Below are positions 44,446 through 63,622 of a DNA stretch of 64,000 nt, in pieces (the stretch's first letter is position 1; every line of letters starts with the position of its first letter). The translations under genes and the position numbers were made by a program. The stretch lies in the NCBI RefSeq assembly GCF_008728515.1, contig NC_044995.1, positions 39,203,536 to 39,267,535 on the forward strand, written 5' to 3'. Under the pieces are notes generated by a model. The model had not been told where the DNA came from, made no database searches, and worked only from the letters and a program-made list of their open reading frames with translations. The stretch is from Papio anubis. Taxonomy: Eukaryota; Chordata; Mammalia; Primates; Cercopithecidae.

Positions 44446-44740
44446 GCCGGGCGCAGTGGCTCAAGCCTGTAATCCCAGCACTTTGGGAGGCCGAGACGGG
44501 CAGATCACGAGGTCAGGAGATCGAGACTATCCTGGCTAATTCGCGAAACCCCGCCTCTACTGAAAAATACAAAAAACCAGCCAGGCGCAGGTGGCTGGGC
44601 GCCTGTAGTCCCATCTACACGGGAGGCTGAGGCAGGAGAATGGGCGGAACCCGAGGCGAGCTTGCAGTGAGCTGAGATCGCCGGCTGCACTCCAGCCTGG
44701 CTACAATAGCGAGACTCGCCTCAAAAAAAAAAGAAAAAAG
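44444..44740 (+). mobile_element. AluY with error-like damage
   Basis: Perfect target duplication aagaaattaggacac but an internally corrupted body. Confidence 0.9.
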
Positions 44741-44753
44741 AAATTAGGACACT

Positions 44754-47700
44754 TGGTCGGGCACTGTGGCTCATGCCTGTAATCTCAACAATTTGACACT
44801 TTGGGAGGCTGTGGCAGGAGGATCCCTTTGGGCACGGATTTGACCAACTGTGCAACAGAAAGGGAAGACCCCCATCTCTATAAAAAAAAATTTTTTTTGA
44901 GATGGAGTCTCGCTCTTGAAGCCCAGGTTGGAGTGCAATGGCACCATCTGGGCTCATTGCAACCTCTGCCTCCCCCAGGTTCGGGCCAGTTCTGCCTCAG
45001 CTCTGGAGTAGCTGGGATTACAGGTGCTCTGCCACCACCCCAGCTAATTTATTTTTTAGTAGAGAGGTTTCTCAAGCCATCGCGGGCCAGGCTGATCTCA
45101 AACTTCTGACCTCAGGTGTTCTCATCTGGCCAAGCTCCAAAGTGCTGGGATTACAGGCGGAGCCACCGATGCCCGCCCCAAATTTTTTTTTTCACTGAGT
45201 CTCTATCGCAGGTTGAGTGCAGTGGTGTGATCTCGGGCTCACTGCAACCTCCACCCTGGGTTCAAGCTATTCTCCTGCCTCAGCCTCCCGAAAGTATGTG
45301 GACCTGGGTGACAGAGTAAGCCTCCATCTCAAGAAAAAAACAAAAAGAACTCTGTGGGGCCAGGTGTGGCTCACGCTTGTAATCCCAGCACTTGGGAGGT
45401 CGAGGTGGGTGAACACCTGGGCTCAGGAGTTCAAACCACCCTGGGCAACATGGTGAAACCTCATCTCTACTAAAATGCCAAATGCCAAAAACTTAGCCAG
45501 GCATGGAAGTGCGATCTGTGATCCCAGCTACTTGGGAGGCTGGGAGGCAGGAGAATCTAGAGCCTGGGGAGGCGGAGGTTTCAGTGAGCCAAGATCACAC
45601 CACTGCACTCCAGCCTGGTGACAGGAGTGAGACTGCCTCCCCAAGAACACAACATAGTATTAGCCTCCCAAAGTGCTAGGCCTCCTGTCACATAGGGAGA
45701 CCTCATCTCTACTTAAATAAAAGCTGCCGGGCACGTGGCTCATGCCTGTAATCCCAGCACTTTGGGAGGCTGAGGTGGGAGGATCACCAGGCCGGGAGAT
45801 GGAGACTAACCTGGCTAACACCGCGGAAACCCCTCTCTGGCTGGGCTTGCTGGCTCTCACACTTGTAATCCCAGCACTTTGGGAGGCCAAGGCAGGTGAT
45901 CACAAGGCCAGGAGATTAAGACCATCCTGGCGGCCGGGCGGGTGGCTCGCCTGTAATCCCAGCACTTTGGGAGGCCGAGACGGGCGGATCATTGGGTCAG
46001 GAGATCGAGACATCCTGGTTAACACGGGTGAAACCCCGCCTCTACTAAAAAAAAAAAAAAAAAAAAATACAAAAAGACCATCCTGGCTAACCCAGTGAAA
46101 CCCCGCCTCTATTGAAAATACAAAATTAGTCAAGGAAGGGAGCCTGTAGTCCCAGCTACTAGGGAGGTTGAGGCAGGGGAATGGTGCGTAATCCGGAGGT
46201 GGAGCTTGCAGTGACAGATCGCTGCATTGCACTCCAGCCTGGGTAACAGAGCGACTGCTCAAAAAAAAAGAAACCCTGTCTCTACTAACAAAATACAAAA
46301 AAGTTAGCTGCGCACGGTGGTGGGCGCCTGTAGTCCCAGCTACTTGGGAGGCTGAGGCAGAATGGCTGAACCCAGGAGGCGGAGCTTGCAGTGAGCAGAG
46401 ATTGCACCACTGCACTCCAGCGTGGGCTATAGAGTGAGAATCCGTCTCAAAAAAAAAAAAAAGAAAGAAAGAAAAAAACTTAGCTGAGCATAGTGAGCAT
46501 AGTGATACATGCCTGCAGTGCTAGCTACTTGAAGGCTGAGGAAGGAGGGTCACTTGACCTCAGGAGTTCGAGGGTGCAGTAAGTCAAGACTGCAACACTG
46601 CACTCCATCCTGGGCAACGAAGCAAGACTCTGTCTCAAAAGACAGCAGGGCAGGCACAGTGGGCCACACCTGTAATCCCAAGCACTTTAGGAGGCTGAGA
46701 TGGGAGGATGGCTTGAGTCCAGGAAATTGAGAGACCAGTCTGGGCAACAGGGCGATCCCGTCTCTGCCAATTATTTATTTATTTATTTATTTATTTTTGA
46801 GGCTGAGTCTCGCACGGTCACCCAGGTTGGAGTGCAGCGGGGCTATCTCGGCTCAATGCAAGCTCCGCCTCCCGGGTTCACGCCATTCTCCTGCCTCAGC
46901 CTCCAGAGTAGCTGGGACTACAGGCGCCCACCACCAAGCCGGGCTAATTTTTTTGTATTTTTAGTAGAGACCGTGTTAGCCAGGATGGTCTCTACCTCCT
47001 GACCTCGTGATCCGCCCACTTCAGCCTCCGAAAGTGCTGGCATTACAGGTGTGAGCCACCACACCCCGCCATTTTTTTTTTTTTTTTTTTTTTGAGACGG
47101 AGTCTGGCTCTGTTGCCCAGGCTGCAGTGCAGTGGCCGGATCTCAGCTCACTGCAAGCCCCACCTCCTGGGTTCACGCCATTCTTTCCTGCCCAGCCTGA
47201 GAGCGCCAGCTCGGTTAATTTTTATTTTAGTAGAGACAGGTTTCACCGCGGTTAGCCAGGATGGTCTCTGATTCCTGAACTCAGATCCCAGCCTGCCTCG
47301 GCCTCCCAAAGTGCTGGGATTAGGCTTGAGCCAATCGCTGCCCAGCCCATTTTTAATTGGCTCATGCCTTGGTGGCCTGCAGTTCCACCCTACTCACAGG
47401 GCTGAGGTGGGAAGATCGTATGTGCCCAGGCATTCCAGGCTTCAATGAGCCAAGATCACATGACAACACTTTGGCCTGGGTGACAGCGATCCTGTCTCAG
47501 AAAACAAAAACAGACTGGGTGCAGTGGCTTACACTTATAATCCCAGCACATCGGGAGTCTGAGGCAAGTGGGTCACTTGAGGTCAGGAGTTTCAGACCAG
47601 CCTGGCAAACGTGATGAAACCCTGTCACTACTAAAATACAAAAATTGGTCACGCAGTGGCTCGCCTGTAATCCCAGCACTTTGGGAGTCGGTGACGGGCG

Positions 47701-48437
47701 GATCACGAGGTCAGGAGATCGAGACCATCCTGGCTAACCCGGTGAAACCCCGGCTCTACTAAAAAAAAATAATACAAAACTAGACGGGCGACGCCAGGGC
47801 TTCTGTAGTCCCAGCTACCGGGAGGCTGAGGCAGGAGAATGGCCAAAACCCAGGAGGCTGAGCTTGCAGTGAGCTGAGATCCGCCACTGCACTCCAGCCT
47901 GGCACAGAGTGAGACTGGCCTCAAAAAAAAAAAAAAGGCCGGGCGCTGGGTGGCTCAAGCCTGTAATCCCAGCATCTTTGGGAGGCCGAGACGGGCAGAT
48001 CACGAGGTCAGGAGATCGAGACTGATCCTGGCTAACACAGTGAAACCCTGCCCTACTAAAATACAAAACTAGCCGGGCGCAGGTGGCGTGGCTTCGTAGT
48101 CCCAGCTACTCGGGAGGCTGAGGCAGGAGAATGGCGTGGAACCCAGGATGAGCTTGCAGTGAGCTGAGATCCGGCCACTGCACTCCAGCCTGGGCAACAG
48201 AGCCAGACTGGCCTCAAAAAAAAAACAAAAACAAAAAAAACAAAAAAAAACAAAACAAAAAAAAAATACAAAAATTAGCCAGGCATGGTGTTCGGGAGCT
48301 GTTCGGGAGGCTGAGGTGGGAGAATCGCTTGAACGTGGGAGGTGGGGATTGCAGTGACCTAAGACTGTGCCACTGCACTCCAGCCTGGGTGACAGAATGA
48401 GACTCTGTCTCAAACAAAACAAAACAAAACAAAAACA
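44754..48437. mobile_element. Dense, partly nested Alu block
   Basis: Plus 44,754-44,890; minus 44,891-45,180; foldback 45,183-45,345; plus 45,357-45,655; nested plus elements 45,727-46,460; 46,478-46,646; 46,648-46,770; minus 46,795-47,071 and 47,072-47,350; plus 47,358-47,511; host 47,512-47,647 resuming 48,268-48,437 around 47,648-47,936 and 47,937-48,267. Boundaries approximate. Confidence 0.75.
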
Positions 48438-48568
48438 GCACCAAAGAAAGAACATCTGAAGAGCTTCCATCTCAACCTGCCTCAAATCACTGGTGGGCTT
48501 ATCTGGGCCTTCTAGGTCCTTCTGGAGAGAATGCAGCTTGTTCCAAACATTAATGCGCAGATATGCTT

Positions 48569-49490
48569 TTTTTTTTTTTTTTTTTGAGACATGGTCTTGC
48601 TCTGTCGCCCATGCTGGAGCCTACCTAAACCTCCAGAAAAGCTGGGACTGCAGCCATACTCCACCCTGCCCGTCAAGATTTTTGTTTGGTTTGTTACCTT
48701 TATTTTTTCTTATCTTCCCCCATGCGGCCCAGCCAATTTTTTTTTTTTTTTTTGAGACAGAGTTTCGCTCTTGTTACCCTATGTTGTCCAGGCTGGTCAA
48801 GATCCTCCTGACTCGGCCTTCCAAAGCACTAGGATTACACGTATGAGCCCCTGTGCCCAGTCACATCATGTATTTTACATATTAGAATAAATCGGACAAG
48901 TATGGTGGCTCACACCTTAAGGGGCCGCGGCGGGCAGATCACTTGAACCCAGGACTACAAGACCAGCCTGGGCAACATGGTGAAACCTCGTCTCTATAAA
49001 AAATACAAAAATTAGTTTGGCATCGTGGCATGTGCCTAGAATCTGAGCTACTCAGGAGACTAAGGTGGGAGAATCGCTTGAACCCAGGGGGCCGAGGTTG
49101 CAGTGAGCTGAGATCGCACCACTGCACTCCAGCTTGGGTGACAGAGTGAGATTCTTTCTCAAAAAAATCTTAAAAACATAAAAATAGGCCATGTGCGGTG
49201 GCTCACACCTGTAATCCCAGCACTTTGGGAGGCCGAAGCAGGCGGATCACGAGGTCAGAAGATTGAGACCATCATGGCTAACATGGTGAAACCCTGTCTA
49301 CTAAAAATACAAAACATGAGCCAGGCATGGTGGCACGCGCCTGTAGTCCCAGCTACTAGGGAGGCTGAGGTAGGAGAATCACTTGAACCTGGGAGGCGGA
49401 GGTTGCAGTGAGCTAAGACTGCACCAATGCACTGCAACCTGGGTGACAGACCGAGACTCTGTCTCAAGAAAGTAAATTTAAAAAAAATTT
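48569..49490. mobile_element. Alu fragments and two plus-strand Alus
   Basis: Minus partials 48,569-48,678 and 48,737-48,861; plus 48,893-49,165 and 49,186-49,490. Confidence 0.82.
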
Positions 49491-49515
49491 TAAATTAAAC
49501 ATATAACTAAAAAAA

Positions 49516-50436
49516 CGTCAGTGCAGTGGCTCATGCCTATAATCCCAGCACTTTGGGAGGCTGAGGTGGGTAGATCACCTGAGGTCAGGAGGTAGAGAAC
49601 AGCCTGACCAACATAGAGTGAAACCTTGTCTCTACTAAAAAACACAAAATTTAGGTGGGACGCAGTGGCTCACACCTATAATCCCAGCACTTTGGGAGGC
49701 TGAGGCGGGCAGATTGTCTGAGGTCAGCAGTTTAAGACCAGTCTGGCCAACGTGGTGAAACCCCGTCTCTACTAAAAATGCAAGAAAACTGGCTGGGCGT
49801 GGTGGCTCATACCTGTAATCCTAGCACTTTGGGAGGCCGAGACGGGCGGATCGCAAGGTCAAGAGATCAAGACCATCCTGGCCAATATGGTGAAACCCCG
49901 TCTCTACTAAAAATACAAAAATTAGCTGAGCATGGTGGCGCGTGCCTGTGGTCACAGCTACGTGGGAGGCTGAGGGAGGAGAATCGATTGAACCCGGGAC
50001 ACAGAGGTTGCAGTGAGCCAAGATTGCATCACTGCACTCCAGCCTGGTGAGAAAGCGAGACTCTGTCTCAAAAAAAAAAAAAAAGAAAAGAAAATCAGCC
50101 GGGTGTGGTGGCATGTGCCTGTAATCCCAGCTACTCGGGAGGCTGAGGCAGAGGAATTGCTTGAACCAGGGAGGTGGAGGTTGCAGTGAGCCGAGATCGT
50201 GCCATGGTACTCCAGCCTGGGCAACAGGAGACTCTGTCTCAAGAAAAAAGAAATTAGTTGGGCATGGCACATGCCTATAGTCCCGGCTACTTGGGAAACT
50301 GAGGCAGGAGAACTGCTTGAACCTGGAAGGCAGAGGTTGCAGTGAGCCGAGATTGCCCCATTCTACTCCAGCCTGGGTGACAGAGTGAGACTCCCGTCTC
50401 TCAAAAAAAGTAAATAAAATAAAATAAATAAATAAC
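49516..50436 (+). mobile_element. Three-level nested Alus
   Basis: Outer 49,516-49,652 resumes at about 50,246-50,436; middle 49,653-49,789 resumes at about 50,086-50,245; inner complete Alu about 49,790-50,085. Confidence 0.85.
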
Positions 50437-50597
50437 ATTTAAAAACACAAAAAAATCAAACCATATAAAATCAATCAACCAACACCCATTCTGTTTAAGG
50501 TTCCAAAAGGCAATAGCTGGACCCGGCTGCAGAGCACACTCCCACCTCACCTCTGTCTCAAAAGTACATCCCCTACGTGCGGTTCTCCTTAAAAAAC

Positions 50598-50603
50598 TTT
50601 AAT
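50598..50603 (-). terminator. RNASEH2A: RNASEH2A polyadenylation signal (ATTAAA)
   Basis: ATTAAA on the minus strand 42 nt past the stop, the common variant hexamer. No AATAAA is nearer, so a short 3' untranslated region is expected. Confidence 0.65.
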
Positions 50604-50644
50604 GTCTGGGTTGGGAAGGCAGGTAGAGCGAGTAGAGGCAGCTG

Positions 50645-58456
<7,812 letters not shown>

Positions 58457-58641
58457 GCCGCCCCGGCCGCCGCCACCAGCTGCAAGAACTAACACTGCGG
58501 GAGCGGGTCTCGGCGCGCGTTTTCCGCGGGCCTTGCAGCGGCGCCTGTTTCCGGCCAATCCGCGGGCAGAACACGCCCCTGTCGCTCCCACGGCCGTGGA
58601 CGCTTACGCAGCCGACGCCGACGCCGCTGCCGTGCGCCCTT

Positions 58642-58655
58642 CTGGGAATTGTAGT
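58642..58655 (-). promoter_or_regulatory. ZNF143-type motif in RNASEH2A promoter
   Basis: On the minus strand ACTACAATTCCCAG, the ZNF143/Staf consensus core, about 190 bp upstream of the ATG. A CCAAT box is at 58,555-58,559. No TATA box is seen, fitting a CpG-island housekeeping promoter. Confidence 0.7.
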
Positions 58656-59212
58656 CCCGAAGGACTGTGGCCGAACACTCAGCGTGGGGAATTCGGTGGA
58701 CCGGGTCACTTTGCAAGCTCTGCTTCACGGTCTCTGGGGCCCCGCCTGCGTTGGCCGGTGGGAAAAAGGGGAAATAAAAGGGAAACTGAGACGCAGCTTC
58801 GAAGACCCAGCCTAATGGGGAACTAGAGGGTCAAATATCACCCCTGTCCCAGGACACGGGTCCCCGCATCACTGCGTCCCCGACTTCCACCTGGATTCAG
58901 GCCCTGTACTCGCAGTCCCTTCTTCTGTACACATTCTAAGTCACCTGAACCAGGTAGCCCCGCTTCCACTAAACTCAGGCTTTTGGATTTGGAGTCCTCA
59001 AACTCCCTCTCTTGGTTGCTGCCTTCAGCCCACCCCCACTCCCTGCAAGATCTGTGCTTCCTACCCTCTCTCTCATTCAGGCCAAGCCTTCCCCACCCCC
59101 ATTGGAGATCACAGACCTCAGTGGACTCCTGCTCAGGGTCTCTGCCCACTATATAGAAGCTCATTCCTCCTAACTTAGAATGAATGTCCCCCCCGCCACC
59201 CCGACACCCTCC

Positions 59213-59967
59213 CTTTTTTTTTTTTTTAGACAGGGTCTCTCTCTGTTGCCCAGGCTGGAGTGCAGTGGTGCGATATTGGCTCATTGCAACCTCCACCTCC
59301 TGGGCTGACGCGACCCTCCCACCTCCATCTCCCAAGCAGCTGGACTACAGGTGCACACCACACCACCATGCCCAACTATTTTTGGTATTTTTTGTAGAGA
59401 CGGGGTCTCACTATGTTGCCCAGACTGGCTTCAAACTCCTGGGCTCAAGTGATCTGGCCGCCTCCGCCTCCCAAAGTGTTGGGATTACAAGCCTGAGCCA
59501 GAGTGCCTGGCCTCCACACTTCTTCTATTCCCTGGACTCACTGGGGCTTATGTCCTTTGCCTGTGGGTTCCCGCCCCTTACCAGGCTCATGCCCTTCCTC
59601 AGGGTCCTAGTTCATTGTCTTTTTATCTCCTTTTTTATTCCTCTGCGCCTCCCCCTCCACTTTTTTTTTTTTTTTTTTTTTTAAAGACAGGGTGTTACTC
59701 TGTTTCCCAGGCTGGATAGCAGTGTAGCGATCTCGGCTCACTGTAACCTTTGCCTCCCAGGCTCAAGCGATCCTCCCTCCCCATCCTACCGAGTAGCTGG
59801 GACCACAGGCAAGTGCCGCCATGCTCGTCTAATTTTAAAAATTTTTATGGAGAGATGATCTCAACTATATTGCCCAGATTGGTCTTGAACTCCTGGACTC
59901 AAGAGATGCGCCTGTCTTGGCCTTCCAAAATGCTGGAATTACAGGCGTGAGTCCTAGCGCCCAGCGC
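59213..59967 (-). mobile_element. Two reverse Alus between RNASEH2A and THSD8
   Basis: 59,213-59,513 and 59,660-59,967. The remaining intergenic sequence (58,780-59,200; 59,970-60,190) shows no feature I recognise. Confidence 0.88.
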
Positions 59968-60198
59968 CCCCTCCATTTTTCTGCCTTTCTCCCTAGATAT
60001 CAGCGGGGCTCTCGGCTCCTGACTCAGCTTCCGCCTAACCATATCAGCTTCAAGTCACTCAAGACTTGGAGCCCCAGTTCTCCCTTCCCCAAACTCACTT
60101 CATACCCACCACGCACCGCACGTCCTCCCTCCGCGCCCACCCTGGGCCCCGCGGCTTGCCCCGGCCCGGCGTCCTCTGGGCCCCTCTCTCACTCGGGC

Positions 60199-60398
60199 TC
60201 AGAGCCTCCAGTCGCAGTCGAAGGGCTTGCAGGATGGACAGTCCCGTTGCCGGCAGGGTCCTAACTGGATCAGGTTCTCCCGGTCCATGAAAACTGGGCC
60301 TGGCGCTGTGCCGACTACCTCGCGGCTGCGCTCCTGCTTGCCCAGGTCGCAGAGACACCGCCACTTTCCCCACGGGCCAAGGATTGAGTCCTCGACTT
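60199..60398 (-). CDS. THSD8: THSD8 coding exon 2 and stop (TSP1 module)
   Basis: Acceptor ccttctctag|AA; reads EVEDSILGPWGKWRCLCDLG to CKPFDCDWRL, TGA at 60,199-60,201. Confidence 0.88.
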
Positions 60399-62709
60399 CT
60401 AGAGAAGGAGGGCAGAGGTGAAGACCTACGTGGAGGGAGCCTACTCCCAATCCCCTCCCCCAGAGAGGAAGAAAGATAAAGATACTAACAAATAAGAGAA
60501 GCGCATATTCGCTAGACTCTGCCTCTATGCCAGACACTCCCCCGTAGACTATCTCATTTATTTATTTATTTATTTATTTTTTTTGAGACAGGGTCTCGCT
60601 CTGTCGCCCAGGCTGGAGTGCAGTGGCACAGTCACAGCTCACTGCAGCCTCAACTTCCTGGGCTCAAGCAATCCTCCTACCTTAGCCTCCCAAGTAGCTA
60701 GGACTACAGGCACATGCCACCATGCCTGGCTAATTTTTTGCAGAGACGGTGCTTCACCATGTTGCCCAGGCTGGTCTGGAACTCCTGGGCTCAAGTGATA
60801 CTCCCATCTCAGCCTCCCAAAGTGCTGGGATTACAGCTGTGAGCCGGCCACCATGTCTGGCCTCATTTAATCTTTCCATGAGTCTCAGGTGGGGAAACCA
60901 AGAGACAGCAAGCCAACCTTCCAAGCTCATACACAGGGTAAGTGGCTCAGAGGAACTACAACCTGACACTTTCAGGCTGTGCCAGCCTGCACAGTTGTGA
61001 GTGTCCTATAACATCCTTGGTGCCCGCCATCTGATGCTGACTTCTGTCTTCAGGGGTGTGACCATGGCCCTGAAGCAGGCACAATGCCAACTGACCAGCA
61101 GGGCTATCAAGTGATAAATGGCATAATTGACAGAATGAAGGTAAGTAAATCTCCTGGTGCTGCGCTAGCATATACAAACCAAATTTTTATGATCAGGTTT
61201 ATTTTTTATTTTTTATTTTTATTTTTATTTTTTGAGACAGGATCTTGCTGTTACCCAGGTTGGAATGTAAGGGTGTAATCATGGCTCACTGCAGCCTCAA
61301 ATTCCTTGGCACAAATGGTCCTCCTGTATCAGCCTCTTGCGTAGCTGGGACAGGCTCATGCCACCATGGCAGGCTAATTTATTTTTTGTTTTTATTTATT
61401 TATTTATTTTTGTAGAGAAGGGGGTCTCTCCATGTTGCCTAGGCTGGTCTTGAACTCCTGGGCTCAAGCAGTCCTTCCGCCTCGGCCTCCCAAAGTGCTA
61501 GGCCATCAGGTCAGGCTAATTTTAAAATCTTTTTTGTAGAGATGGAGTCTTGCTATGTGGGCCAGGCTAGACTGGTCTCTGAGCAAGGGATCCTCCCACC
61601 TCAGCCTCCCAAAGTGCTCGGGTTACAGGTGTGAGTTACCTCGCCGGCCACTATGATCACTTCAAAGGGCTCTTTACTGAATCTGCCCCTTTCCCCTATG
61701 AGACAGATCTTATCCCAACTCCGATCTTTTTTTTTTGAGGCGGAGTCTCGCTCTGTCGCCCAGGCTGGAGTGCAGTGGCCAGATCTCAGCTCACTGCAAG
61801 CTCCGCCCCCTGGGTTTACGCCATTCTCCCGCCTCAGCCTCCCAAGTAGCTGGGACTACAGGCGCCCGCCACCTCGCCCGGCTAGTTTTTTTGTGTTTTT
61901 CAGTAGAGACGGGGTTTCACCATGTTAGCCAGGATGGTCTCGATCTCCTGACCTCGTGATCCGCCCGTCTCGGCCTCCCAAAGTGCTGGGATTACAGGCT
62001 TGAGCCATCGCGCCAGGCCTCCAAGTCCGATCTTATCCCAACTCGCGGCTCACCAAGATCTGACACCTGCTACCCTCCCACACCCACTCTGCCACATCTC
62101 ACCGACCTCTTCCCATTTCTCCTTTAGGCCTTTTCACCTTGGCACTTGCTATTCCCTCTTTCTTGGACATTCTTTCCCCAAATCTTTGCATTTGGGGTTT
62201 TCGCTTGTCGTTCTCGCTGCACTGGTCACGGGTCTTCTGCAACCGGACCCTCTCTGACTTCCCAAGCTTGCCGCCCCCTTCTTTCTCTGCTTCTGCCCTT
62301 CCTGGCACCTATCCCCGAGTGACAGCTTCAATGTCCTACCCACACCCTCTTCCCCTGGGAGCTGCTTTTAAGCAGTATCTATTTCAACGTATCCAAGAGT
62401 AAACCGAGCCTCAGAGAACAGTAACCAGCCCAAGGGGACGCCTCCAGTGCAGAGCTGGGTGGAGATTTGCAGCCCGCGGAGGAAGGTCCCTTTGCAGCCA
62501 GCAGGAGAAGTAGGGCAACGGGGAGCCTATGGACATCGTCACCCCCGCCGCCTGAGGTTACCCTTTAGATGCTGCAGCCTCAGCTGCTCCCAGGTGTCAC
62601 CTTCGCCCTGCTGGCCGAAGTACTGATAGTCCTGGTAGACCTGGGCAGGGGTCGCCAGCGGCAGGAGTAGCAGAGGCGCCAGCAGCAGCGCCGCCGGGGT
62701 CCGGGCCAT
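60199..62709 (-). CDS. THSD8: THSD8, thrombospondin type-1 domain-containing protein 8 (complete, 115 residues)
   Basis: Two exons on the minus strand give 348 nt. Residues 1-22 form a clear signal peptide (MARTPAALLLAPLLLLPLAT then PAQ), so the product is secreted. A short acidic/Gln region YFGQQGEGDTWEQLRLQHLK follows, then one compact TSP1-like module beginning GPWGKWRCLCDLGKQERSRE and ending CRQRDCPSCKPFDCDWRL. The Trp-rich and six-cysteine pattern supports the TSR assignment. Molecular role unknown. It is divergent from PRDX2 with start codons about 0.8 kb apart and a shared CpG island. Named from recall of the human protein; a small fast-evolving gene. Confidence 0.88.
60500..62455. mobile_element. 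MIR and Alus in THSD8 intron
   Basis: MIR 60,500-60,555 and 60,864-60,965 around Alu 60,556-60,863 (-); Alus 61,200-61,506, 61,511-61,648 and AluY 61,727-62,019 (all -); L2-like 62,040-62,380; MIR-like 62,385-62,455. Confidence 0.78.
62562..62709 (-). CDS. THSD8: THSD8 coding exon 1 (residues 1-49, signal peptide)
   Basis: ATG at 62,709; the donor AAAGG|gtaacc leaves one base of codon 50, which joins AA of exon 2 to give Glu. Confidence 0.88.
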
Positions 62710-62950
62710 GCCCGACTCCAACGGCACCCAGCACGCTCGCAGGCAGAGTTGTGCGCGGAGTCTGCGGCGGCCGCATTACCCCCGCGAGCCGGTGCAGTGG
62801 TCCCGGCCGAAGGCAACACGTCTCCCCCCGGCTCCCACAGGCGCATGGACCCGGCCGCACGCTCCCCCGCACCTGAGGGTGCAGTGGACCCGACCGCTCC
62901 GCTCGTTTGCTCCCTCCCCTGCGCAGCGCACGTCTTGGTTCCGGCCGGGC

Positions 62951-62958
62951 ATAAAAGG
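62951..62958 (+). promoter_or_regulatory. TATA-like box of PRDX2
   Basis: ATAAAAGG in a CpG-rich setting about 25-30 bp before the inferred start of exon 1. The region between this box and the THSD8 ATG (62,709) acts as a divergent promoter. Confidence 0.6.
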
Positions 62959-62979
62959 CTTCGCGGCCCAGGGCTCACT

Positions 62980-63041
62980 TGGCGCTGAGAACGCGGGTCC
63001 ACGCGTGTGATCGTCCGTGCGTCTAGCCCTTGCCCACGCAG
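62980..63041 (+). other. PRDX2: PRDX2 noncoding exon 1
   Basis: About 25-30 bp after the TATA-like box, ending CCCACGCAG|gtatag. Spliced to 63,511 it gives CACGCAG-CTTTCAGTC-ATGG. Start position approximate. Confidence 0.75.
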
Positions 63042-63416
63042 GTATAGACACACAGAGTGCACCTGGCGGGAGGACCCCCTTCAAGCTGCTTTGGCCGGAT
63101 CCTGACCTCAGTGCTGGCCGCCTTTGTTTTCCATCCGCTGTAGTGGCCTCCTTTGTCCTTGCGGGGGAAACCGAGGCCACAGCCTTGCAGTGCAGGCCCG
63201 ATCGCCCTGTTCCCCGCCCCCTGCTCGAGGGGGCCTCACTGTCTCCTTCTGGACTTGGGGCTTGCGACACCGCGCTCCGGCCCACTCGCTCGTGGGGTGC
63301 TAGTGGCAGTGGCTGGGTCACTCGTGCTCTGGTCAGGAGGGCGGGTCTCCGGCAGCCTCTGGGCTTCGCAGACCCGGTACCCGGGAGGGTGAGGGTTGGT
63401 GCTGTCGCCTCCGCCG

Positions 63417-63426
63417 TGCTGACTCA
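63417..63426 (+). promoter_or_regulatory. NF-E2 / MARE motif in PRDX2 intron 1
   Basis: TGCTGACTCA, the NF-E2 consensus, extended by GTCA to a near-palindromic MARE with an embedded AP-1 site, about 100 bp before the PRDX2 ATG. Confidence 0.6.
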
Positions 63427-63519
63427 GTCACAGGGCCCAGCACGCAGCGCGACCTTGGGGTGGGAGGACAAAGGGTCTTCCCGGGCGCACTGACCGGACA
63501 GGGGTCTCAGCTTTCAGTC

Positions 63520-63622
63520 ATGGCCTCCGGTAACGCGCGCATCGGAAAGCCAGCCCCTGACTTCAAGGCCACAGCCGTGGTTGACGGCGCCTTCAAAGAG
63601 GTGAAGCTGTCGGACTACAAAG
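63520..63622 (+). CDS. PRDX2: PRDX2 first coding exon (residues 1-34)
   Basis: The exon starts at acceptor ggtctcag|CTTT (63,511), ATG at 63,520, donor AAAG|gtgagc, phase 1. Confidence 0.96.

Larger units (their letters stand above)
62440..63530. promoter_or_regulatory. CpG island, THSD8/PRDX2 bidirectional promoter
   Basis: CpG-dense, repeat-free GC-rich block covering THSD8 exon 1, the intergenic promoter, PRDX2 exon 1 and intron 1. Judged by eye. Confidence 0.7.

Noticed and set aside
58521..58528. E2F site TTTCCGCG in the RNASEH2A leader
   Set aside because: Differs from the TTTSSCGC consensus in the critical core.
62708..63321. Open frames on both strands between THSD8 and PRDX2
   Set aside because: CpG-island composition effect; real exons are explained by THSD8 and PRDX2.
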